A stretch of 64,000 nucleotides of DNA from Microbispora hainanensis (GTDB lineage Bacteria > Actinomycetota > Actinomycetes > Streptosporangiales > Streptosporangiaceae): positions 6,014,001 through 6,078,000 of the forward strand of contig NZ_CP108086.1 in the NCBI RefSeq assembly GCF_036186745.1, in the 5' to 3' direction. The notes under the pieces were generated by a model. That model was not told where the DNA came from. It saw only the letters and a list, made by a program, of their open reading frames with translations, and searched no databases. Every line of letters starts with the position of its first letter. Position 1 is the stretch's first letter. Of the stretch, positions 7,998-15,729 are shown piece after piece. A program made the position numbers and the translations under genes.

Positions 7998-9295
7998 CCA
8001 CCGCCGGGCGGCCCGGCCGTCGTCACGTCCCCGCGGCGGCGCGCGGCGACGGCGTACGCCTCCAGGGTGCGCCGGGCGGTGCGCGCCCAGCTGTAGCGCT
8101 CCCGCACGTACGCGGCTCCCCGCAGGGTGAGCCGGTCCGCCTCCCCGGCGTCGCCGAGGAGGCGCAGCAGGGCCGCGGCCAGCTCGCCGGGATCGTCGGC
8201 GGCGCAGCGGACGGCGCCGTCGCCGATGACCTCCGGCGAGTAGCCCGGCCCGACGACCACCGGGCGGGCCAGGGCCATCGCCTCGACCGCGACCAGGCCG
8301 AACGGCTCGTACACAGACGGGAAGACGCAGACGTCGGCGGCCAGGAAGTGCGCGAACACCTCGGCGGGGGCGAGGAAGCGGTTGCCGGCGACCACGTGCC
8401 CGCGGGTGTGCGTCCGCTCGATCAGCCGGGCCACCGTCTCGGCGTCGCCGGTCTGCGGGGCCGCGGCGCCGATCAGCACGAACCGCGCGTCGCCGTGCTC
8501 GGCGACGACCCGCGGCACCGCCCGGATCAGCGTGCCGACCCCCTTGTGCGGCGACGGCCGCCCCGCGAACACCACGAGCCGGCCCCGCCCGCCGGGCAGG
8601 TAGCGCCGCCGCACCTCCGCGCGTATCCGGTCGCGGTCGCCGCCGGGCAGCCCGGCCAGCCGCAGCAAATCGGGATCCTCGAAGCCGTGCGGCACGACGA
8701 CCATCCGGTCCGCGGGCCAGCCGCGGGCGGCGAGGCCGTCGCGCATGCGGACGCTCGGCACGACGATCAGGCGCGCCGTCCTCGCCTGGGCCGTCTCCAG
8801 AAGGTCGAGGAGGACGGCGTACGCCGACCGGCGCCCGGGATCGCAGGCGTTCATTTCGCGGGTGTGCACATGGAACACCACCGGCAGCCGCCCCAGCACA
8901 CGGCACAGGATCCCGGCCACGCAGCCCATCCAGTCGTGCACGGCGACGACCGCCCCGGTCCGTCCCGCCTCGGCCGCCATGATCCGGGCGGCCGCCCGCA
9001 CGTTGAACGCGAGCAGTCCCGCGATCCTGGCGAGCCGGCGTACGCCCGAGCCCTCGCGCCGGCCGTAACCGGGGGTGGGGAGGCGGTGCAGCGTGACGTC
9101 GCCCCGGCGTTCCGTCCGGGGCGCCGGGCCACGGCGGGCCATGGCGCCGAAGACCACGACCGGCGCCGCCGCATCCCGCAGGGCGTCCATGATCCGCTCG
9201 GCGTAGCGGCCCAGCCCGCCGACGACGTCGGGCGGGACCTCCGAGCAGACGGCGTAGACGCGGACGCCGGGGGAGACGTGATCGGCGGAGGGCAT
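7955..9295 (-). CDS. GT4-type glycosyltransferase
   Basis: 446 residues with GT-B fold. The N-terminal glycine-rich acceptor loop is DVVGGLGRYAERI, the nucleotide-sugar domain begins at RLVVFAGRPSPHKGV, and the E-x7-E motif is EPFGLVAVEAMALARPVV. This is the family of glycogen-synthase-like and mannosyltransferase enzymes; an N-terminal Glyco_transf_4 domain is present. It would transfer a sugar from a nucleotide donor, but the acceptor cannot be inferred. It is monocistronic, and its last 43 bases run antisense to the end of the P450 gene. Confidence 0.9.
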   Translation of the reverse strand: MPSADHVSPGVRVYAVCSEVPPDVVGGLGRYAERIMDALRDAAAPVVVFGAMARRGPAPRTERRGDVTLHRLPTPGYGRREGSGVRRLARIAGLLAFNVRAAARIMAAEAGRTGAVVAVHDWMGCVAGILCRVLGRLPVVFHVHTREMNACDPGRRSAYAVLLDLLETAQARTARLIVVPSVRMRDGLAARGWPADRMVVVPHGFEDPDLLRLAGLPGGDRDRIRAEVRRRYLPGGRGRLVVFAGRPSPHKGVGTLIRAVPRVVAEHGDARFVLIGAAAPQTGDAETVARLIERTHTRGHVVAGNRFLAPAEVFAHFLAADVCVFPSVYEPFGLVAVEAMALARPVVVGPGYSPEVIGDGAVRCAADDPGELAAALLRLLGDAGEADRLTLRGAAYVRERYSWARTARRTLEAYAVAARRRGDVTTAGPPGGGQPMRRGSVRGPRT

Positions 9296-9421
9296 GGGCG
9301 CGAACCTAGCCGCTCACCCCGCGCCCGGCCAAGACGGCCCCGGAGACACCCCGGTCGTTCCGTTCGTGTGGGCGCGAGGGGAGGAAGGCCCACCGCACGG
9401 GGGTACGGCGGGCCGGGCCGG

Positions 9422-12136
9422 TCACGTGGCCCTGTTGTCGACCTCCAGCACGAGCCGCGCGAGCTCGAGCCGGTCGAGGTTGGGCGCGTACGCCGTCGCG
9501 TTGCCGAGGACGAGTGCCCCGGAGGGGGTCGTCAAGGTGAGCGGCGTCGCCTGGGACCAGAAGTTGTCCCACGCGTAGTCGTGCCGGAACACGCCGCGCG
9601 TCGTCGCCCCGCCCGTCTCGGTGATGTCGAGGAACCGGCTGATCACGTCGGTGTTGTACGGGTGACCGGTGTTCCTGTCGGCGTTGGCGTAGTGGGCCAC
9701 GAGGACGTACTCGCCGGGGCCGAACCCGGCGGGCCTGGTGAGGGTGAGCGTGTTGCCCGCGCCGTTGCCGAGGTCGCCCACATAAGCGCCTCCGGAGGCG
9801 TTCGAGCCGCTCGTGGCCGGGACGGTGACCACGCGGGCCGTTCCGGCGAGCTGTGCCTGCTCGGCCTCGATCCGGTGGGCCGCGGCGTCCGCCTCCTCGG
9901 CCCTGACCGTGGTCAGGCCGCGCAGCCGCAGGCCGGCCGGGCCGCCCACCTCTACCACCGAGACGCCGGCCGGGAGATAGACGCGGGCCCGGGAGGCCGC
10001 CTCGCCCGGGCGGGTCGCCCGCACACCCGCGATCCGCCGCCCGTCGACGCGGACGTCGAGATCGCCCGCCCGGGCCGCCTTGTAGGAGAAGGTCAGGTCG
10101 TAGTAGCCGTCCTCGCTCACGGCGGCGAAGAACGTGGCCCGGGCGGCGCCGCCGAGCGTGACGGCGGGCCCCCTGCCCTCGCGGACGACGCCCGCGCCGC
10201 CGGACAGCCGGGCCTCGTCGGCCGGGTACGCCGCCCGCTCGGGGCCGGTGATCTCGGTGAGGTCGAATCTGTCGAGCGTGACGTCGCTGCCCGGCAGCGG
10301 GGTCGTGCCGTCGGTGCTGGTGCGCAGGGACAACTCGTGCGTGCCCGCGGTCAGCTCGACCTCCACGTCGGTGCGGCCGCGGTAGGTCCAGCCGAGGTCG
10401 GCCGAATACTGCACGATCCGGTCGAGCTTCCCGTCCACGAACAGCGCGTGCCTGCCGGGGGCCTTGTTCGCGCCTTGGAAGATCCCCAGCCGGTAGCGGC
10501 CGTCGCGCGGCACGGTCATCGGGAACGTGACGGCGGAGCGGGCCGTGTTCATGGAGCCGACGTCCCGCTTGCCGGAGGTCGCGTAGAGCTGCGGGTCGGC
10601 CGTGGTGTCCTGGTCGTACGCCTGGGCCGAGGTGAGCGTGGCCGACTCGGCCTCCACCGAGACGCTCCACGGCGCGTCGGCCGCGGGCGCCCCGCCACTC
10701 GACGGGACGATCGTGACCCGGTAGGCGGCCATCACGTCGCCGCCCGGCAGGTCCACCCGCAGTGTGCCGTCGTGCAGGGTGGTCCGGGTGGCCGCGACGA
10801 CCGGCGGCTGCGTCGCGTCTCCCTCATATCCGGTCCACGTCGTCCTGGACACGACGACGTCGACCTGCCTGCCGAAGACCGCCGGGTCGAGCCCGGAGAC
10901 GTCGAGCCGGACCGGCGCGGCGCCGCCGCCGACCAGCACGGTGCCCCGCCGTACGGAGGGGTCGACGGCCGCGAGGGCCTGCACCGTGTCGGGGACGTCC
11001 GGCCGCGGCGGGGTCACCTTCACCGTCTGCCCGGTCAGGTCCGCGTACCACTTGAGCAGCCACCACGCGCCGTTGGCCTGGCGGGTGCGCACGGCGTGGT
11101 CGGACAGGTTGCCGGCGTAGGTCCAGAACGCCATGTCGGCGTCCACCTTGGTGTCCTCGAACATGGCGATCCACTGGATCATCTGGCCGGGCACGGACAT
11201 GTCACGCCGGTTGCCGTACTCGTCGATGTTGATCGGCAGCGGGCCGATGCCGAGGTCGCGCTCCATCTGCCGGTAGTCCGCGTAGTGGCCCCGGTAGGCG
11301 GCGAGGCTGCCGTGCGACAGCTCGTGCCAGGCCATGATGTCCGGCAGGCAGCTCCTGCCGCCGCATGCGGTGTCCCTGGCCCAGGTGAGGAAGTCGCGCA
11401 GGCGGCCGGGGTTGTAGCGGGCCTCGTTGGGGCCGACGATGCGGGCGCCGGGGTCGATGGAGCGGATGCGCTCGACGACCGCCTTCCAGTCGGCGAAGAA
11501 CTTCTGCTTCATCGTGGACCAGTTCTGATACCAGATGCCGTCGGGCTCGTTGAACGGCACCCACACGAACCTGTCCTTGTCCCGCGGGCGCTCCGCGACG
11601 ACCTTGCGCACCATCGCGTCGGCCTTGGCGAGGTAGTCGTCGATGCCGAGGTTCTCATAGGGCCACTTGCTGTAGACGTCCTGCATGTAGACGACGATCT
11701 CCTCCCCGCCCGCGGCGAAGAAGCCGTCCGCGATCTTGAGCGCGTCGCCGTTGGGATGCTGGTCGCCGTCCGGGGCCTTCTGGGCGACCGTACGCGGCCG
11801 GGCACCGGCGATCAGGGGGTCTCCCGGGACTCCGGGGTCGGACAGGCCGTACAGCATGCCGGTCGCGCCGCCGTGAACCGGCCCGGTGCGCTGTGCGAAG
11901 TCCACCGCGACGACGTCGGCGGCGGCGGCGGTGTCGGTGACGGTTCCAGCGGCGGTTCCGGCGGCGGTTCCGGCGGCGGTTCCGGGGGCGGTTTCGGCGG
12001 CGGTTCCGGGGGCGGTTTCGGCGGCGGTGTCCGCGCCCGCCGGTCCGGCGACGGGCCCGGTGCTCAGGGCCGCGGCGGCGAGGGCCGTGGTCACGGCCGT
12101 CACGCGGGCACGCCGGAATGACCTTTGTCGGTGCAT
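9422..12136 (-). CDS. Large secreted clan GH-A glycoside hydrolase with carbohydrate-binding modules
   Basis: 904 residues. The order is: signal peptide (about 1-36, ending GPAGADT); a threonine-alanine linker made of tandem TAAG/TAPG units (37-72); a GH-A catalytic domain (about 75-400); then beta-sandwich modules, including two CBM35/CBM6-like regions (SVEAESATL..., HRIEAEQAQL...). Likely acid/base is Glu197 in WVPFNEPDG and likely nucleophile Glu306 in INIDEYGNR. The fold resembles GH39 or neighbouring GH-A families, but I cannot fix the family. It is the last gene of the locus with the GH36 enzyme and sugar importer, so it probably releases galacto- or pentose-containing oligosaccharides outside the cell. 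Confidence 0.8.
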   Translation of the reverse strand: MHRQRSFRRARVTAVTTALAAAALSTGPVAGPAGADTAAETAPGTAAETAPGTAAGTAAGTAAGTVTDTAAAADVVAVDFAQRTGPVHGGATGMLYGLSDPGVPGDPLIAGARPRTVAQKAPDGDQHPNGDALKIADGFFAAGGEEIVVYMQDVYSKWPYENLGIDDYLAKADAMVRKVVAERPRDKDRFVWVPFNEPDGIWYQNWSTMKQKFFADWKAVVERIRSIDPGARIVGPNEARYNPGRLRDFLTWARDTACGGRSCLPDIMAWHELSHGSLAAYRGHYADYRQMERDLGIGPLPINIDEYGNRRDMSVPGQMIQWIAMFEDTKVDADMAFWTYAGNLSDHAVRTRQANGAWWLLKWYADLTGQTVKVTPPRPDVPDTVQALAAVDPSVRRGTVLVGGGAAPVRLDVSGLDPAVFGRQVDVVVSRTTWTGYEGDATQPPVVAATRTTLHDGTLRVDLPGGDVMAAYRVTIVPSSGGAPAADAPWSVSVEAESATLTSAQAYDQDTTADPQLYATSGKRDVGSMNTARSAVTFPMTVPRDGRYRLGIFQGANKAPGRHALFVDGKLDRIVQYSADLGWTYRGRTDVEVELTAGTHELSLRTSTDGTTPLPGSDVTLDRFDLTEITGPERAAYPADEARLSGGAGVVREGRGPAVTLGGAARATFFAAVSEDGYYDLTFSYKAARAGDLDVRVDGRRIAGVRATRPGEAASRARVYLPAGVSVVEVGGPAGLRLRGLTTVRAEEADAAAHRIEAEQAQLAGTARVVTVPATSGSNASGGAYVGDLGNGAGNTLTLTRPAGFGPGEYVLVAHYANADRNTGHPYNTDVISRFLDITETGGATTRGVFRHDYAWDNFWSQATPLTLTTPSGALVLGNATAYAPNLDRLELARLVLEVDNRAT
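11941..12024. repeat. 12-bp tandem repeat in the hydrolase linker
   Basis: Seven units close to CGGTTCCGGCGG (plus strand) encode the four-residue TAAG/TAAE/TAPG linker. The unit keeps frame, so copy number can change without breaking the gene. Confidence 0.85.
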
Positions 12137-12279
12137 GGGTGTCCTCTCCTGTCACCGGGACGCGCGGGCGCCCCGGAGGGGGTGATACGGCGGGGGTGGT
12201 ACGGCGGGCTCGGCGGGCACCGCCGGGAGGCGAAAACAGCGCCGGCCGTGGCCGGCCGGAGGCGCTCACGTGATGGCGC

Positions 12280-13191
12280 TCACTTCACGGCGCCGCTGGT
12301 GATGCCGGAAATGATCTTGCGTTGGGCGACGGCGAAGACCACGACGAGCGGCAGGCTCATGAGGATTACGTAGGCGAAGATGAGGTGCCAGTTGTTGAGA
12401 TACAGCCCCGCGCCGGCGACGCGGAAGAGGTTGAGCGGCAGGGTGTCGAGGCGGCCGCCCACCACGAAGAAGGCGTAGAAGACGTCGTTCCAGACGTAGA
12501 GGCAGACGAGGATCGTGGCGGTGGCCAGCACCGGCCGCAGCAGCGGCAGCACGACGTGGAAGAAAACGCGCACCGGCCCCGCCCCGTCGATCTGGGCGGC
12601 CTCCTCCAGCGAGACGGGGATGGTGCGGACGAAACCGGTGACGAAGAAGATCACGGTGGACATGTAGATGCCCATGTAGACGCCGATCATCCCGACGGCG
12701 CTGCCGGCGAGGCCGAGCTGGCGCAGCAGCAGCACGACCGTGACCACCGCAGGGGGCAGGATGATGCCGCTGATGGCCAGCGCGTACAGGACGGCGTTGA
12801 GCCGGGTGGCGCGCCGGGCGAGGATCCAGGACGCCATCGACCCGAAGAGCAGGACGCCGATCACGGCGGGCACCACGACGAGGAGGCTGCCGAAGAACGC
12901 CGCGGGCACCTCGCCCTCGCGCCACACCTCGCCCAGGTTCTCCAGCAGGTGCCAGTGGGCGGGCGGGGTGAGGTTCGGGATGAGGGCCTCGCCCCGCGAC
13001 TTGCCCGCGGTCGCCACGACGAGCCACAACGGGATGCCGATGGTGACCAGTGCGAGCGCCGTGGCGGCGAACGGCTGCAGGCGGGTCGCGAACGAGACAC
13101 GCCCGGAGGCGGCGGGGCTGCGGCGGGCAGGGCTCTGGCGGGCAGGATTCTGGCGGGCAGGGCTGCGGCGGGCGGGGGAGTGCGGCGTCAC
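12280..13191 (-). CDS. ABC sugar transporter permease (MalG-like, CUT1)
   Basis: 303 residues from GTG 13191, overlapping the stop of the preceding permease by four bases. After a cytoplasmic N-terminal tail made of SPARR/NPARQ repeats come six hydrophobic segments. The inner-membrane permease loop is SLEEAAQIDGAGPVRVFFHVVLPLLRP, the EAA motif that contacts the ATPase. It pairs with the MalF-like permease upstream and the lipoprotein receptor. No ATP-binding subunit is encoded here, as is usual for actinomycete CUT1 systems that share MsiK. Confidence 0.92.
   Translation of the reverse strand: MTPHSPARRSPARQNPARQSPARRSPAASGRVSFATRLQPFAATALALVTIGIPLWLVVATAGKSRGEALIPNLTPPAHWHLLENLGEVWREGEVPAAFFGSLLVVVPAVIGVLLFGSMASWILARRATRLNAVLYALAISGIILPPAVVTVVLLLRQLGLAGSAVGMIGVYMGIYMSTVIFFVTGFVRTIPVSLEEAAQIDGAGPVRVFFHVVLPLLRPVLATATILVCLYVWNDVFYAFFVVGGRLDTLPLNLFRVAGAGLYLNNWHLIFAYVILMSLPLVVVFAVAQRKIISGITSGAVK
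13115..13174. repeat. 15-bp tandem repeat in the permease N-terminus
   Basis: Four units close to GGGCTGCGGCGGGCA (plus strand) encode the SPARR/SPARQ/NPARQ tail before the first transmembrane helix. Confidence 0.85.
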
Positions 13192-14141
13192 AGGATCTCC
13201 TCGCGCTTGCGCAGGATGCGGATGACGGGGAAGGCCATGAGCGACACGAGCAGGAACAGCACCAGGCTCATGGTCGTGGCCTGGGCGAACAGGCCCTGCC
13301 CGAAGGTCCGGTAGATGAAGATGTTGAGGATCTCGGTCGTCCGTGCCGGGCCGCCGCCGGTGGTGGCCTGCACGATGTCGAAGCCGTTCATGGAGCCGAG
13401 CAGGGCGGTGGCGACGTTGAACGTGATCGCGGGGGCGAGCAGCGGGAAGCGCAGCCGCCGGAACGCGTGCCAGCGCGAGGCGCCGTCGATGCGGGACGCC
13501 TCCATGATCTCCTCCGGGATCGTCTTGAGCCCGGCCAGATAGATGAGCATCGACAGGCCCATCCACTTCCACGCGTGGACGACGGCGACCACGACGATGG
13601 TCCATCGGGTGTCGCCGAGCCAGGCGTAGTCCACGTCGTGCCGGACGAGCTGCGACAGGAGCTGGTTGAGGCTGCCCTCGGGCTTGAGCAGCGCCTGGAA
13701 GACGTAGCCGACGGCCAGGGCCGACATCAGCACCGGGATGAGGAAGAAGACCCGCAGCGTGCGGTTGACCCAGGTGTCCCGTTCGAGCAGGAGAGCCAGG
13801 CCCAGCCCGAAGAGATTCTGGAAGACCGCCACGAGCACGGCGTAGGCGACGGTGATGCGCAGCGCGGAGAACAGCGTGCCGCTGGAGGCGAGGTCGGCGA
13901 AGTTGTCGAACCCGACCGGTCGGATGGCGCTCTTGAAGCCCGACCAGTCGGTGAACGCGTAGACGAAGTTGAACGCGGTCGGCAGGAAGAAGAACACCAG
14001 CAGGATCGCGAGCGCCGGGGCCATGAACCACATCGGGTGGGTCCGGTCCGGCCTGCGGCGGGTGCGGCCGGCGGGACCGCGCGGGGCGGGCGGCGGCGCG
14101 AGCGGCCGGTCCGGGACGGGGGTGTCCGTGGCAGTCAGCAT
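13188..14141 (-). CDS. ABC sugar transporter permease (MalF-like, CUT1)
   Basis: 317 residues. A proline- and arginine-rich N-terminal tail is followed by six transmembrane segments beginning MWFMAPALAILLVFFFLP. The EAA loop EASRIDGASRWHAFRRLRFPLLAP is intact. It forms the heterodimeric channel with the overlapping downstream permease. The 186-bp gap between it and the upstream binding-protein gene holds tandem repeats, so the permeases could have differential expression relative to the receptor. Confidence 0.92.
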   Translation of the reverse strand: MLTATDTPVPDRPLAPPPAPRGPAGRTRRRPDRTHPMWFMAPALAILLVFFFLPTAFNFVYAFTDWSGFKSAIRPVGFDNFADLASSGTLFSALRITVAYAVLVAVFQNLFGLGLALLLERDTWVNRTLRVFFLIPVLMSALAVGYVFQALLKPEGSLNQLLSQLVRHDVDYAWLGDTRWTIVVVAVVHAWKWMGLSMLIYLAGLKTIPEEIMEASRIDGASRWHAFRRLRFPLLAPAITFNVATALLGSMNGFDIVQATTGGGPARTTEILNIFIYRTFGQGLFAQATTMSLVLFLLVSLMAFPVIRILRKREEIL

Positions 14142-14194
14142 GGCATGTCCTCAGGTGCCGGGCGCGGAGAGGCGGGCGAGCCGCGGTCTCCGCG

Positions 14195-14254
14195 CCCTGT
14201 CGATAGACCTGTCGTTGAACCTGTCAATGAACCTGGCGATGAACCTGGCGGTGG
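14195..14254. repeat. Five 12-bp tandem repeats between permease and binding-protein genes
   Basis: Units are variants of ACCTGTCAATGA / ACCTGGCGATGA. They lie in the spacer upstream of the MalF-like gene, followed by degenerate GGGCGGGTGT-type repeats to about 14325. Whether they are neutral or regulatory is unknown. Confidence 0.8.
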
Positions 14255-14327
14255 GCGCGGGTCGTCGGGCGGGTGTGGATCGGGCGGGTGTCCTTTACGG
14301 GTGTCCTCGGGCGGGTGTTCTCGTGGG

Positions 14328-15683
14328 TCAGAAACCGGCCGCGCCGGCGGCCTTGGCGAGCTGGGCGAACTGCTCCTGGGTGGCGGAGGCCACCTGCTCG
14401 GGCGTCATGGTGCCGGTGATCATGTCGGCGAGGTTGATGTACAGGTCCGGGTTGGCCACGGCGAGCGCCTGCATGGAGCCGACGGCCTCGCCGAGGGAGT
14501 CGTGCACCTGTTGCAGCGCCTTGGGCACCGAGGCCGGGCTCGGCACGTCGGTCTCCAGGGACACGGTGTTGCGGTCGGCGACGAAGTCCTTGTAGCCGGG
14601 GCCCATCCAGTACGAAAGGAGCTGGCGCGCGGCGGCCTCGCGTTTGGCGTCACCGGTCTTGAACGCCACGAGGGCGTTGGACTGGTCGGGGATGAAGGTG
14701 CCGACGTTGCCGCTGGGGGAGATCGGGAAGAAGCCGATCCTCTTGTCGAGCGTGGCGGTGTCGGCGGTCGCCTGGAGCTGGCCGAAGAACGAGTTGACCT
14801 GCACGACCATGGCCGCCTTGCCGTCGAGCAGGGCCTTGCCCTGGTCTTCGAACGTGGCGGTCTTGATGTCCTTGTTGAACAGCCCCTCGTCGATCAGCGA
14901 CTTGTACTTCTTGATCGCGTCGAGCACGACCGGGCTGGAGAACGTCTCCTCACCCTTGTTGATCTTGTCCCAGAGCCCGTCCCTGGCGGCGTCGGCGAGC
15001 TGCACCTGGACCCACCACTGCGTGGCCCACCGGTCGCCGGCCATCTCGTAGAAGGGGGTGACGCCCTTGGCCTTGAGCGTGCGGCCGAGCTCGATCATCT
15101 CGTCGAAGTTCTTCGGGGTCTCGGTGATCCCGTTGGCCGCGAAGACCTCCTTGTTGTAGTAGACGCCTTCGACGGCCGGGCTGGTGATGAGGGCGGCGTA
15201 CCGCGTGCCGTCCAGGATCCCGGTGATGTCCTTGAGCTGCGGCGCGAGCTTCGACAGCCAGGGGGCCTGGTCCAGCGGCTGCAGGTTGGCCCTGGCGTTG
15301 ACGGCCGTGAGCATGGACGCGGTCGGCTGCCAGAACGCCAGGTCGGGCTTGTCCCCGGTGGCGACCTTGGTCTGCACGCCCTGCTCGTACGGGTCGGGGA
15401 TGGTGACGATGTCGACCTTCGCGCCGGTGGCCTTGCCGAACGCGTCGACGACCTGCTTGGGCACGGTGTTGCTGTTCTGCGCGGCCCAGATCGTCAGGGT
15501 GACGCCGTCCAGCCTGGCCGTCGGCTCGGGCCAGGTGACTGCGGCCGAACCGCCCGCGGTGCCGCCGGCCTGCGCGGCGGAGTCCGCAGAGGGGTCCGCA
15601 GAGGGGTCCACGGAGGGGTCGCTGCAGGCCGCGGCCCCCGCGGCGAGGGCGGCGACGACCGCCAGGGTCTGCCATTTCTTCAT
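14328..15683 (-). CDS. Extracellular sugar-binding lipoprotein of the ABC importer
   Basis: 451 residues with a lipoprotein signal: MKKWQTLAVVAALAAGAAAC, lipidated at Cys20. A short DPSVDPSADPSAD repeat linker follows, then a family 1 solute-binding domain (VTLTIWAAQNSNTVPKQVV onward, tryptophan- and aspartate-rich sugar cleft). It captures oligosaccharides and hands them to the two permeases downstream. GH36 alpha-galactosidase is immediately upstream (46-bp gap), which points to alpha-galactosides such as melibiose or raffinose-type sugars; that is context-based inference. Confidence 0.92.
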   Translation of the reverse strand: MKKWQTLAVVAALAAGAAACSDPSVDPSADPSADSAAQAGGTAGGSAAVTWPEPTARLDGVTLTIWAAQNSNTVPKQVVDAFGKATGAKVDIVTIPDPYEQGVQTKVATGDKPDLAFWQPTASMLTAVNARANLQPLDQAPWLSKLAPQLKDITGILDGTRYAALITSPAVEGVYYNKEVFAANGITETPKNFDEMIELGRTLKAKGVTPFYEMAGDRWATQWWVQVQLADAARDGLWDKINKGEETFSSPVVLDAIKKYKSLIDEGLFNKDIKTATFEDQGKALLDGKAAMVVQVNSFFGQLQATADTATLDKRIGFFPISPSGNVGTFIPDQSNALVAFKTGDAKREAAARQLLSYWMGPGYKDFVADRNTVSLETDVPSPASVPKALQQVHDSLGEAVGSMQALAVANPDLYINLADMITGTMTPEQVASATQEQFAQLAKAAGAAGF

Positions 15684-15729
15684 GGGTCGATCTCTCTTCC
15701 GGGGGCGCCCGGACCGCAGGCCCGGGATT

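Noticed and set aside
8348-12121. A 1257-codon open frame on the plus strand over the glycosyltransferase and GH-A genes
   Set aside because: It is antisense to two well-supported genes, has no recognisable domain and only Arg/Gly/Val/Asp-rich composition, the usual shadow of high-G+C coding on the other strand.
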